Source: Allacma fusca
Lineage: Eukaryota > Arthropoda > Collembola > Symphypleona > Sminthuridae
DNA: 64,000 nt
Assembly: GCA_947179485.1 (NCBI GenBank)
Contig: OX359250.1
Coordinates: forward strand, 40,048,600-40,112,599
Reading direction: 5' to 3'
A model generated the notes under the pieces. The model was not told the DNA's origin. It worked only from the letters and a program-made list of their open reading frames with translations, and ran no database searches. How positions within the stretch are numbered: position 1 is the stretch's first letter; every line of letters starts with the position of its first letter. Of this stretch, positions 34,900 to 47,883 are shown piece by piece. The position numbers were made by a program, and so were the translations under genes.

Positions 34900-35753
34900 C
34901 TCCTGGATACACATACTATTCTATTATAGACACTGAGGCATACGAATGAGTTGTAATGTTTCATTCTTGCCCATCCCCAGGGTACGTACCTATAGGGGAA
35001 GATAAATAATACTAGAAATAATAGATTCTAAAAGTGTAGGTACTCAGTGTACAAGTAATTACAAGGATCCACATTGAGAATACTTTGGGGATTTTGAGGA
35101 GAGTGCGATCCTTTTTTATTTCCTACTAAATGGAATATGTGTCCTATTATGTACCTACACGTTTATTACACTGGGCTTGGTCTTGTGTAATTCCCCACCC
35201 CTCCCCCCACCCCCACCAGCCCTCCTTGTGTATGATAGGGCTCAAAATACCTGAAGGTTATTATTGGTCCTTCCTGATTGAGCAGGAGCAGGAAGGCCTG
35301 GCGGTGTGAGGATATGGACTGTTTAGAGGTGTTGTTGGAAAATATTTTGAAAGTTACAATCATCCTAGGATCCCTAGGATTGTATGTATGTATGTGTGTG
35401 CGTATACGTTTATGTTTGTATCCCTACAGATACATAGATACTATGTACTGGATGGAGAGTGTTTCGTTTCGAGGGATGGGAGAATTTCATGAAATTTTTA
35501 TCCTTGTCGTCTTTGATAGCTAACAGATGAGGAGAGGCAGATGAGAGAAAGAGGATTGGAATGGATTATTTGTGTATAGAATGTAAATTTTTTCCGTGTT
35601 GTGAACAGAGTGGAATGCATCCTTTCATGTGTGTGTGTGTGTTATGTGTATTTGTGTGTGTGTGTGTATGTGTATTACACACAGAGATCCGTATGTATGT
35701 AAAAAATATAGTGTAAATTTAAGCAGGGGTTGATGGTACTTTTTGAAAGTGTG

Positions 35754-35754
<1 letters not shown>

Positions 35755-35842
<88 letters not shown>

Positions 35843-35844
35843 TC
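35755..35844. repeat. (CT)n microsatellite, about 90 bp, longest in the window
   Basis: CT dinucleotides, pure until a CCCTCT near the right end. Confidence 0.97.
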
Positions 35845-38025
35845 GCCTGTTATAAGGTACGCGTAAAAACATTTGGGTAGAGATCCTTATTACTATGGGC
35901 ACTCCCGTCCTCTGTAGATATTTATTTTCGAGTGGAGGATAAAAAGACACTGGAAAAATGACTGAGTATAATGTATAAGCCGTATTTAAGACGGATTCGT
36001 AAATAGGAAGCGACGAGAAGGGAGTCGTGAGGAGCTATAGGTAATGTCATGTTGGAGGAGTAGTAGTTGTAGCCCTAGTACAAGTTGAACTAGGCAACCT
36101 GCCAAGACTCATCTGAAGTTGTTGAAGTTGAAGCCTTTGGGCGAAGTGACTGTCAGCCTCATGTGTGTGTGTGTGTATGTATGTGTGTGTAATCACATGT
36201 GATATAGGGAATCAGTGTATAGGGAGAGAGTGGAAGTGTATTAAAGTATCCCTATAATTATTATGTACATATATCAATATATATCCTTACATATATGCTC
36301 CTACGTCCTCTTATTATGCCCTATGTGTAGATATCTACATGGGATACAATTTATACAAACACCTTCGAAAACTTTAAAGTCATATGAAGGAAGACAAGCT
36401 ATCTGCTCTATCCTGGTCTGTCTCTGAAATACCCTCTCTCTATGCTCTATATACTCCAGTGTACTATTATCTATAAACTTGACGCCCTCTGTAAGTAATA
36501 GGCAATTCCTGGCTCGGGAAGTATGCCTTAACTTAAGTAGTAGTGTGAGAGTGTCTTAAAAAATTGCTTCTCCTGAATAATGAGCAAATTATTATTATAA
36601 TTACGGACTGCGGGATTATTTCAAATTTTGATTCTTGTATAATTACTAGTATCCACACTATGTGATGTGTCACAGATGGGAATGACTCTTTGGTCTCTTG
36701 TAATAATTACTGAGGATTGTCAAAATGCTAATGATGTTTTTTAAGATTTTTTTTTGGTATTTATTTGAAATTTAGTTTCTTAGTTTATTTATTTCCCAAT
36801 GAATAAATAATCCCTGCTGTGGGGGAGTACTCAGGGATATTTAACATTCCCATATATGCATATGTGACAATTTGTTTGGGTACATATTACCACATGAACA
36901 GAGTGCGTTACCGTCTATTCCTCATAAATCTTGTTATATCTGGTATCACATACTTATATAAGAGTGTATCTATCTATAGGTGTGGTGTGTTGTTTAATGT
37001 AAATATGCATTTATGTGGGTCCAAATACAAGGATTTTTGGACTGGAATGTGCGGGCGGTAATTGTTTTGAATAAATCCCCTCTTTCATCGGAGTATCTAC
37101 ATATATAGATATGTATGTAAGAGTATAGTAGGAGAGGGATATTGTGTGAAAGGGCAATTCCGTCAGGTCTCTCTCCTGTAGTGTATTGTCTTAGGTTGTA
37201 GGAAAAGTAATTGCGGTTGAGCCGTGGGATTTTTATTGACTCTGTAATTTCTGCTCGGGCTGGTACAGAATATTTTGCAGAATGTCTCTCTTTCTCTCCT
37301 CAGATTTTTTATTTATTTTCTCTGGTTCTCTCCATATATGTATATGTACAGTTACTCTGTATATCTACGTAGATACTTATATACACAGAATAAACAGAAT
37401 TTATATACATTTTTTTTTTAATGTATGCCAAAGATTTTTATTCCCCTTGAATTTTCTATCCCAAGGAATATCATCTCCTCAATGAAATGTTATCTAGAGG
37501 GAAACATTTTTGAGGTTTTTTCAAAGTGAATAATTAAATGTGTGTTGATTTGAATTCAAGTATCTACCGTTTTTATTAATTATTTGTGGACTTGGATATG
37601 GCTGGGGTATTGAAATTATGAGCGGCTTATTTTAATTTTATGTAATAAGTATGTAAAAAAATGGATAAACAATGTAGATCCGATTACATTATTATTCATG
37701 TTAAGTTATATGGTGAGGTAATGACGTGTCTCAATCGAGCGTTGAGAAATCCGTGTGTTCACGGTCATCCTCTGATTTTATGAGGGGTATATATGTAAGT
37801 ACATATATTTATATGTATGGAATTAATTGTATATTTATGTTTTGTTAAAAACTTGAATTGAGGATTGTGGGCTGATTTAGGACTCAGTGTAGAGTTGAGT
37901 GTATGGAGATAGTCAGATTTTGTTGGTTCTTATGGAAGTTATGACGATGATGGTTGGTAGAGACTGGGACAAGAGCTAGAACTCCGGTTCTGTTTTTCTC
38001 CTATTCTTTCGCTTCCTTGAGCTCT

Positions 38026-38064
<39 letters not shown>

Positions 38065-40117
38065 TCTCTCATGCCGAGGTTGTTGCATTGAAAAGTTTAT
38101 TTTTGTCAAAGTTTGCTTCGGTGTAGGAAATAAATCTAGCGTGGACAGATTAAGAAAGGGATAAAAAATCCTCACAATTTCACTTTTTTCCCTCTCGTTC
38201 CTCCTCCCTCCTCTACTGTTCTTTTTTAGGTAGGCTGGGTTCCCCCGTGTCTATGGAGGTCTGGGTGCATTTCTCTCCCTTATAGGTCCTAAAATGATTG
38301 TATATTCAAGAATTTATGGAGGGAAGGTAATAGTAATGAACGGTTCTCAAAAAACACCATATGCGGGGAAATAGTACAGAATTCTATATTCCTGTGTGTG
38401 TGTGTGTGTGTGTGTGTTTTGTGTGTGTGTAAGGTCTCTTAAATGTACGTCCGTACCTCTTCTCTGTATCCATAATATCTGGAAGTAGTGTACATATACA
38501 TAAGGTACTTGTACAAAGAAATGTATCGATTGAGACAATAGTATAGTTTTACTCACTTGGCCGGCCGTGGCTGTTTGTAATAACGTGAGGTATTTTTCTT
38601 TCTCCCGGTCCTTTTCTTTGGGTTGAACTTTATTAGACTTAGAGCTGATTTTTTTTTGTGCCGGGCTGGGGAGTTGGAGTGTGGTGATAAGGAAAATTCA
38701 TACTTTTGTCATGGACTCGTTCATAGTGTATGAGATTATAAATGTATACATTGAAGGAAATTTAAGGGGAAATAAAAAGAATAAATTAATGTTGGGACCG
38801 CAAGTTCAGAGTGAGAGAGGGAGAGAGAGAGAGAGAGAGAGAGAGCTTCATTCTCATTAAGGACTGGGAGAGGGGATCTCAGATTCAATTATTTCTAGAA
38901 CTATGTCTTCTTCTTGGATTTACTGGAATTGTATATAGTTTTTGGTGCGTGTAGCATTTAGAGTTATAGGAGTGCTATTAATATGTATGTTTATGATTCT
39001 GAAAGGGGACTCTCGGAGTGAGTGATTTCACAATAATAAGTCAATTTAATGAGTGGGGCTTCTGAGCTTTGCCCTCATGATGATGAAGGTTCATTGAATG
39101 TAATTAGAAATTTTGGTGGGATTTTAGTGTATTATTATTATTACTTAAATTTTTGTTTTACAAATAAAAAAAATTGTCCTTTTGTGTAATGTGGTTGTGT
39201 AGCCGTGGTTTTTATTAGCCTGTAATAATTATTCCTGGTTTTATGATTTTCTACATAGAAATGATTTTTATGGAGGAAGAAATCTTTGAAAATGGCAAGG
39301 GCTATGGGTACAAGCTCACATGTGGTGGATGCATGTGAAATGTTCATAAATCACTGGTGGCGGAGACCGTTTCATAGCTTCCAGCTTTTTCATAGTTATA
39401 ATAATTATAGATACATATATTTATATATATCTATACATATGTTGGATTGCAATATACTGTACACTTCCTTACATATTATTTTTATGCGTTTTCATTCGTT
39501 CCACCTGACGGGTCTTGGCTGAGCTTCTTCAAAGGGCTGGAGGGGAATCGTTGACTCAAGTGTTTTCTTGGATGGGGGGCTTGGTGATATTATTATTATC
39601 ATCATCATTATTATTATTATTGTATGAGAATTAGTATGGGAGTTAATACTTGGGGATAAGGTCATGAGTGGATGTCCAGTGTGAGATTATCCTTGACTGG
39701 CCTTCGCAAGGGCAGTAAAAAGTACAGAACAGGTTAGGAGAGATAGTAATTAAGTTGACGCCATCTCTTAATTAAATACTCATATAGTGACGTGGATTGT
39801 TTTTTTTGGAGGGATGAGAGGTCGACAGACATGTGTATCTACATATGAGAGTACTACTGTATGTAATGTGTAAATTGGGATCTGTCCCCTCTGTTCCTGG
39901 GATACACTCTTCTGTGGGAGTATTATAACCTTTGGGATTGGAGACTCATCATGTGCATGTACTTCCATCCATATGGGTTGTCATCGCTGCAAGGACAATC
40001 CGAAGTGTTGTGTCTGGAGGAACGTACATGTTATTTACGATTAGTTAAATCGGGTAATTGATTTGCGGGTCGATTTAAAACCACTCACTATAAGTCCCAA
40101 AAGCCCCCTGGGCGTTC

Positions 40118-40133
40118 CTCCTCTCTCTCTCTC

Positions 40134-40184
<51 letters not shown>
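40118..40184. repeat. (CT)n microsatellite
   Basis: CT units with one CACT interruption near the left end. Confidence 0.96.
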
Positions 40185-40187
<3 letters not shown>

Positions 40188-41200
40188 CCTCAGTGTCTCC
40201 ATGTGTACATGTTTACACGATGTTGACTCTTACCATGAAATTTCGGGTAGCTTTTAAACCCTCTTGTCTCTTACTACAAGAGTATCTACTACTACCACTG
40301 CTACTGCTCACTTTGAAATTGTTCAACTAATGCCCGTTGATTTTTGAACTCTCAAGGGCTTGGAGGAGTCAGTCGGAAATCCAAGCCCACTGGAATTGGT
40401 TTTTTTTTAATATTACTAGTAGTAGTCTTCTTTTGAGTCCCTGCAGGAACATAGGAGCAGGAGGTGAAAGTAAACAGAGGTTTAGCCTGTTGCTGTCCCT
40501 GGGCTTCAAAGCAACCCTACACACATTCACATATACACCTGGATCCTGGAGACGATACAATTCACATGTTGCATTTAGTTTCCTCCCCCCCCCCAAAGAA
40601 TTTAATAAATTCTAGAATTTCATATCTACAGGAGCAATTTTTGAGTTGCTACAATTCTAAGGTGAGAGAGAGAGATCTGGCAGTATGACCTGGGAAAAGG
40701 GAAATTGTCATCCATTTATTGAGGTGGGTTTGGGTTTAGGTTTTTTTGTGTGTGTGTGTGACTGTGACTGTGACTGTGTGAGTGGCGGGAATGGCTATAT
40801 TAACCATATGGGTTTCCGCTTCTCCGAACGATTTTTTTTTCCACTGACTTATATTACTTACACCTTGACTTGTATGGGAGTCTTGAGTATTCTTTTCTGG
40901 GAGCGTATTTATGTATGTAATGTACAGGGAGAGGATCCTGGTATCTACACCTACGAAAGGGTGAGCAATTGAGGGGAGAGAAATTTCCCGTATCATAATT
41001 GTGAGGAAGGATCTCATGGGCATGTCATGAACGTATGTACGTACATACGTAATATGTAATATCCTCAGCACTGTCCGGACTCACAGTGTTGGACTTTAAA
41101 TATTTAGTGGATAATATTTCTTATATATTTATATATCTAGTAGAATATTGGCTATATATGACTAAACTTGGACAGAAGGGTCTGTGAGGAATTATTGTGT

Positions 41201-41203
<3 letters not shown>

Positions 41204-41242
<39 letters not shown>
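41204..41242. repeat. (GT)n microsatellite
   Basis: A pure GT run. Confidence 0.96.
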
Positions 41243-41243
<1 letters not shown>

Positions 41244-42944
41244 TGGGGTTCTATTCTAAAAATTAATATAGATATTCCATATGGTTGAAATATAAAGCTT
41301 TATGGTATATATTTGGGAATGGGTCCATTTGAATACTTGGAGGCACGTGTGCTCTCTCGGGATGATGTTAGGCGGGGTGGAGGGATAAACCTTATGTGTG
41401 TATGGACCAGTGGGGGTAGTAATAGTTGTTGGAGTTGAGGGAGTAGTTGTAGTAGTGGCAGTTCGTGCTAAAATCTACTGAAAGTATCTGGAATTTAGGT
41501 TTTAGATGGGGAGGAATAGGCAGGAGGAATTGCTCTTCAGCTCAATAAAAGCTCCTGTTGGATCAAGTGTCTCTGTATAAATAAATTGATGAGGGAAATT
41601 AAATTTTACACATATGAGAGAGCTCCCATGAAATATTTATTGGACTTCTGAATGTCGTTTTGTCATAAGTAGATAGATATATACTTATATATTTGAGGCT
41701 CCTACCTATAGAATCTAGATATATAATTATATGTATAGAGGCTTTTCTAGACATCCCATACCGAGAGTGTCATCTATCCCTGGATCTTATAAAATCCTCC
41801 GATATGAATTTTCCCGGATGAGATGATGACGGGGTATGGAGAGCAAGGAAACATGTGGAGGGGAAGGAACAGCACTGATGCTATTAACGAATCTTCATCT
41901 CGTTCCTCGTCCCCTCCATTATAGTAGTACACATCATGTCTTATATCTACACATAATAATAATTTCTGGGACTTATTCCTTCTACGTGTCTATGTTGGAG
42001 GGAATGTGAATGTAATCCGCTCGTATAAGGTAGTTCGGACATCAGACCCTGTGTGAAATTATTATTTCCCACAGAAATTACAAGAACTTGAACTTGACTC
42101 TCTGTCGTCGCCCTGTAATTATTATTACTATGACGTCTGTAGATAGCTATGACGTGGAATATTTCCTCGGATATACAAATGTCAAATGTATTTCATTATC
42201 TAACATTGTTATTTTTAAACTTCTCGAGAGGGATATATATTGTGGGAAGGCTGACTTATTACATTTGCTTTTAATGCATATGTTGGGAATAGTTCTTATT
42301 TCCCCCCCCCCTCCCAGCACTATCTAGTTTTGTTAGTTCAAAAAAAAGAGATTTATTTTTGCTAGTCCTAATGCTCGCAGGAGTGCTCAGGAAGGGAATT
42401 AATCAATTCTTACATCGGAACTAATTGCGTATGAATTATAGACGTATGGGTGCATGGTCTTACATGGACGTAATTTACAGTCGTCGAGAAATTCCCTGGA
42501 GTTATCTGTATCTATATGTAAGTCTGGGACTCTGGAATAATCCTCTGAATTATAAATGGCTCCTGGGTTGAAGATCATATCCAGTAATAATTAGCTTCTA
42601 ACAAAATTTTTTGACATTTGGAAATATTTGTGGGAAAATGAAGGGACTATAAATAATTTATGAGGGAGAGGCCCCTGTATGGATTTGACATGGGGCTATG
42701 GGCATGTATGCATATACCTATCTATATACTATGGATTAATCAAGTTTTGGGAGTAATTTGGAACATTACTGGAGTAACTGGCATTGTATCATTAATTAGG
42801 CAATCCAGGGATAGGGTAAACTGTGGAAGTGTAGCCCTAGCCTTGTACTTACATGCTGTCTGTAGCGTGAGAAATGTGTTCCAGGTTGTTGGACATGCCA
42901 AGGTCTTGAAACTACTAATAAATATTGTGTGTTCCAGTGGATTT

Positions 42945-42984
42945 CCCTCCTCCTCCTCCTCCTTCTCCTCCTCCTCCTCCTCTC
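42945..42984. repeat. (CCT)n triplet array
   Basis: CTC/CCT triplets with one TTC variant. Confidence 0.93.
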
Positions 42985-44184
42985 TCCATTGATCAGGGAT
43001 TTACTGGAAATACTCGGACAAATATTAAAAATAACTATGTTGGACGTGGCATAGCACCAGCTATAGTTCCATATCTATTGAACATGTGTGGACATAATAT
43101 TTGAAAATGATTTTGAAGGTTTGTGTAACAAAAACCACCGTCCTTGACAGAGGCCTCATTGTATATTTTTCCTTGAGGCGTTTCCGACCAAGATTCTTGA
43201 CCTAGATAATTTCTACTGGATTGTATGTAATAATTATAAGTAATTATGTCTGAATTATAATTATTATATTACACTGGTGATTTAACCTTTGACACGGTAG
43301 GGACTCCAGTAAAAAAAAATCAATTGGATCCTCTCTAGTGTAATTGGAGGGAAGGCTTGTGGTTCATACTTATGACAATTTCTGTGTTTGTTCTTATCAT
43401 CGATCCTATGGTTTTTAAAGCATTAGGTGTAATGTATAGAAATTATAATAATTCATACACTACATTTTAAGAGAATTTAGACTCTTCATGGTTCGTTGGC
43501 TGATTACCTTTTGTGGGGGTGTTGTCTCTGTCGACTAGACAATTAACTCTTCAAGTGTGACTCTGTACGTGATGATAATCTCAGCTCAGGGAGCTGATCA
43601 TCCTCATGTAGATACTACTTATTACTCTATATTATAGGCCAGGGGTATGTTTTCCTGGAATTCCAGGAAATCATAAATCATTGGAGGAAACATTAAAACA
43701 TCAACGGGATGTAGTGCAGACTGACACACTTTAGAGTAAACATTCTATAGATACTTGAAGACATGCTATCGTTCAGATCTGCGTAGTACTGCACAGAGAT
43801 TGGAGATGAGAACATGGGGGGGCTAATAATGCACTTTCTTGAAACTCTTGGATCTTTTGGAAGTTCAAATCCGGTTCAAGTCTCTTTCTTTTGTATGAGT
43901 TGTAATTCTTTATACTTATATAATTAATAATATTACTTTTAAGGGAATTACTTCATTAGGTTCCGTGCACATGTTCAATACATATATATAATTATATGTG
44001 TGTACTGTGTACATAACACATACGCTTACATAGTACTATGTTGGAGTCAGAGCACAGCTGTGAGCATAAAATGATCTGTGTTTTTGTGTATGACCAGACC
44101 TTAGTAAATAATTATGTGGGAAGGTTTCCCTGTTTTCTTCCACGGAGTCACAAATGCCTGAGAGACTTGAAATTAAATAGGAAA

Positions 44185-44220
<36 letters not shown>

Positions 44221-44713
44221 TTTTTGGATTATATGAATGAATCATTACACAGTTGTTACAGTATGTACATACATATCCATGTATGTATATGTATCTCTAC
44301 CTTCTATTTTCTACATTTAATCATATCCCTCCTCCTCTTATCATGGTCGGTGTGTCTTGGAGATTTCCAGTGTTGTAGTCTTCAAACAATAGGAATAATT
44401 TATTCTACTGTCTGTCAGGATTTGATTTAATTTTGAGAATTAAGTTCCTACTGTGTACATATAATATACCTAGACGTATGTACATAGTAGGGGAAACGAT
44501 TTTGAAAGCTCTTGGGTGGAATTAAGCTGGGCGTGATATATATAGATATATCTAATTATACCTATATATATATATATATTGTATATATCTCTTTTGTGGT
44601 TTGGTGAGTTTGCGGTGTGTTTGTTTTTTTCCCCCCACTGGGCTTTATAGTAATACTCTACTGACCAGGGTTTTAAAGGATGGGGTAGGCATGATAAGAT
44701 TACAGACGTACAG

Positions 44714-44750
<37 letters not shown>

Positions 44751-45104
44751 TATATGTTAATAAATGTAAGCCCGAGAGCATGGCGTGAATGACAAAGCTC
44801 CGGCATGACGTGAATGACATTCATGTCCTAATAATGTTGGTTTTTTTTAATCCCTAGTATATGCACTACTGCGCTTGCCTTTTGAAAGACATGTTGTTAC
44901 TCGCGTCAGTGACTGTGACTGGATGTGTATGTCTGGAACATGTAATTTTATACACGTAGGAAGCAGGTGGAAGAGGGACAATGTGACAAAGGAGAAAGGA
45001 GACTGCACAAGAGGAAGAAATTAGAATGAGCAACAATAATTAGATGGAGCAATTCCACCCATAAACCCTTCTCTGTGAGGCGCTTTCCTGTTATAATAAA
45101 ATGC

Positions 45105-45110
<6 letters not shown>

Positions 45111-45151
<41 letters not shown>

Positions 45152-45186
45152 CAGAGAGAGAGAGAGAGTGAGAGAGAAAGAGAAAG
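45111..45186. repeat. (GA)n array, interrupted
   Basis: A pure AG run to about 45148, then CGACAG and GTGAG interruptions and AGAAAG units. Confidence 0.95.
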
Positions 45187-47836
45187 ATAATATAGGAGAC
45201 GTGGGAATACTTAAAAAACTAACAATAAGAGTAACACGTATGCTTTTGCTAGGATTTTCAATTTAGTTGTATCTACGTGTGTACACTGTATCCTCTTGAT
45301 GATCTCAGTACATAACGTTTTTTTTTTATGGGAGAAATTGAATAGGGCACACTGGGTTTTAATGGGGTTTTTAGAACCCATTTAATTTTTGGGAAAGAGG
45401 GAAAGATGGAGACAGAGAGAAACAAGGGAGTGAGGCAGGGTAACAAGAAGTATGTGTGTGTGAGTGAGAGAGAGAGAGAGAGAGAGGATTGAAGATGAGT
45501 TTGCGCACTGGCTTTTCTCCTGACAGGAGGCACGGGGAAACTTTTTCATGGGTCTTCCTACTTATATGCATCTGTATATTGTAGACTTACACATGTAAGG
45601 ATGTTGACTGTATTTAAAGGACCTGTCCTTATTTATAGATATAGGCATTTGTAATAGGGAAGACTTCAAAGGTGTCTGGGATATTTCTATGGGTCTAACT
45701 TCCCTCTCTGTCAGTATATTATTGTATGGAATTATGTATATATAAGTATAATATATGGGCTGGAGGAGGCACACGGACGTATGCACAAAAGGGAAATCTC
45801 CTTTTGATCTTTTGCATCGCTGAGCGTTCTTTCTCTTTCCTCTGTGTGCCGTTGATTAAAAAGGCTTACAGGTTTCCCAAAGTCAAAGTGTTAGATCGTT
45901 CGTAATGTATATAGAACTGTGGGGGTATGTATGTATGTATGTGCGTGTGTGTGTATGTATGTGTATGTGTATGCGTGTGTGTACCATTATTATAAATAGA
46001 GTATCATTTCCCGAGACGTGCTCATCCCCCTCTTATGTATGGCATATCTCTATTTAATACAAGTACTTGAGTTTGATGAGCTGACCGAAATGACTACTTC
46101 CAAAAAAGTACATTCATTCCTGGGATGAACGGCCCGGAAGTACATCTGTAGTACCTTATGTGTGTAGTATAACGGTCTCGGACTCGGAGCTGTAGGGATG
46201 AGTTCCTACTGTACACACATAAAATTACATACATATATATTTCCTCTGTATGTAGTTCTCTCTGTCTGTGTCTGTCTCTGTGAGGAAGGGAGGATCCATC
46301 TATAATTATGTTCTCCAGTTCTCCTATTTAAAAGTGTGCTGATGAAGGGAGGTCCGAGACTCAATGTTCCCAAGTTCCAAGTGAAATGGTCCAAATTAAG
46401 TTTTTTTTCCCAAGGAATGACTCTGTTTTAGCTGATTGTGGCAGGGAGCAAAACTTCTTCCATTGAGACTCCTTCACGCTCTTGACTTTCAATCACACGT
46501 ATAAGTATATATATGAGACTCAAGCAATTCAATATCTACATACATCCACTCCTATAATTCTCATAGGTTTGAGATGGAACACTTAGCAGACTTGTGTAAA
46601 TTTTTCCCGTATCTGTGATAAAAATTTTTTGTTTGTAGTTACGTAGAGAATAGAAGCCCCCGACTGTGTATAGACTCATGGAATATATAGAATAATATAT
46701 AAGTATAAAGAAAATAAACTTTTTGGGCTGGAGATGGTTTCGGAGATATATATAATTATGTATATCTATATGTAAATATATATATAATTATATATATATA
46801 TGGAAAAATTAAGAAGTAAGAATTGGATAAAAGTAAAGGAACAGATTTTTTTTTGGGTCGTATTGCTGCATCATCATTATCATCACCGTCGTCATCATCA
46901 TTATCATCATCGTATATAGAATATAATCTGTGTGTACTCTTTTGTATAAGTAGATATATCTAGGGATGTGTGAGCTTTGCTGTGGAAGAAAAAAGGGAAA
47001 AAGTGGAGGGAAGGATCGAAGTGAATAATTTATTGTCAGTAGCATACTTGTGCTAATTGTCATGATGATTTAGAGTGGATGTTACTCTGGGAGTGTGTGT
47101 CTGTCTGTCTGTCTGTCTCTGTAGTTGGGAAGGATCTTTGGCGTTATTTCTCTGAGATTAGTACGTATTATTAAATGAAGTGGAGTTGTACTAAGTCTAA
47201 CTCCTCCACTCTACGTCCTCTTCCAACCTACTAGACAACTTCCACTCTTGACTTTTTAACATCCAGCATTACAGCATTACACTCCTCTGTATGTATGTAA
47301 TTATGTATGTATACGCGTGATGATTTGTCTGTATCTCTGTAATAATGGGAGCTACAGCTCAATATTTCTCCCTGCTTTTTGACTCCGTCATATTTTCATG
47401 TGTGTTATTTAATTAGGTCCATTGGGGTGAGAACACATACTGTATCTCCCTATTTCGGGGTAGTAGGCATATTTTTCTCGGATTTTTCGGGTTTTAATAA
47501 TGCGAAGCTCCACACGAAATCCATACGGTTGTAAATGAGTTGATGGCAGGAGCATGTATGTATGTATGTATCTCTGGATCTGTACCTTCAGTATGTACGT
47601 CATTTTGTGTAGGAATTGCCCCCTAAATTCTGAGATACATAGTTTATAATTATAATGAATATAGTCAAATTTGTGAGGGGGGAGGGGGAGGGGTGGGATT
47701 TGGGATGCGGAGGAGAGAGAGAGAGGGCTATGTAGGGCTCTCTGTCGTTATGACAACAGATTTTACTGGCAGTTTTGAAATGCAATCCCAGTTTATTGGA
47801 GAATTTCAATTTCCTCCCTTGTAATTACAATTTCCA

Positions 47837-47838
<2 letters not shown>

Positions 47839-47873
<35 letters not shown>

Positions 47874-47883
47874 TGTGTGTGTG
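47839..47883. repeat. (GT)n microsatellite
   Basis: A GT run with one AT interruption. Confidence 0.96.

Larger units (their letters stand above)
29401..36000. other. Gene-free stretch with the densest long CT/GA arrays
   Basis: About 6.6 kb with roughly ten long pyrimidine or purine arrays, plus GT, CA, GTA and GGGA arrays. I see no exon with a known motif. Confidence 0.65.

Noticed and set aside
42660-42992. 110-codon plus-strand hydrophobic frame
   Set aside because: No family resemblance, and it runs into a CCT array. Likely chance.
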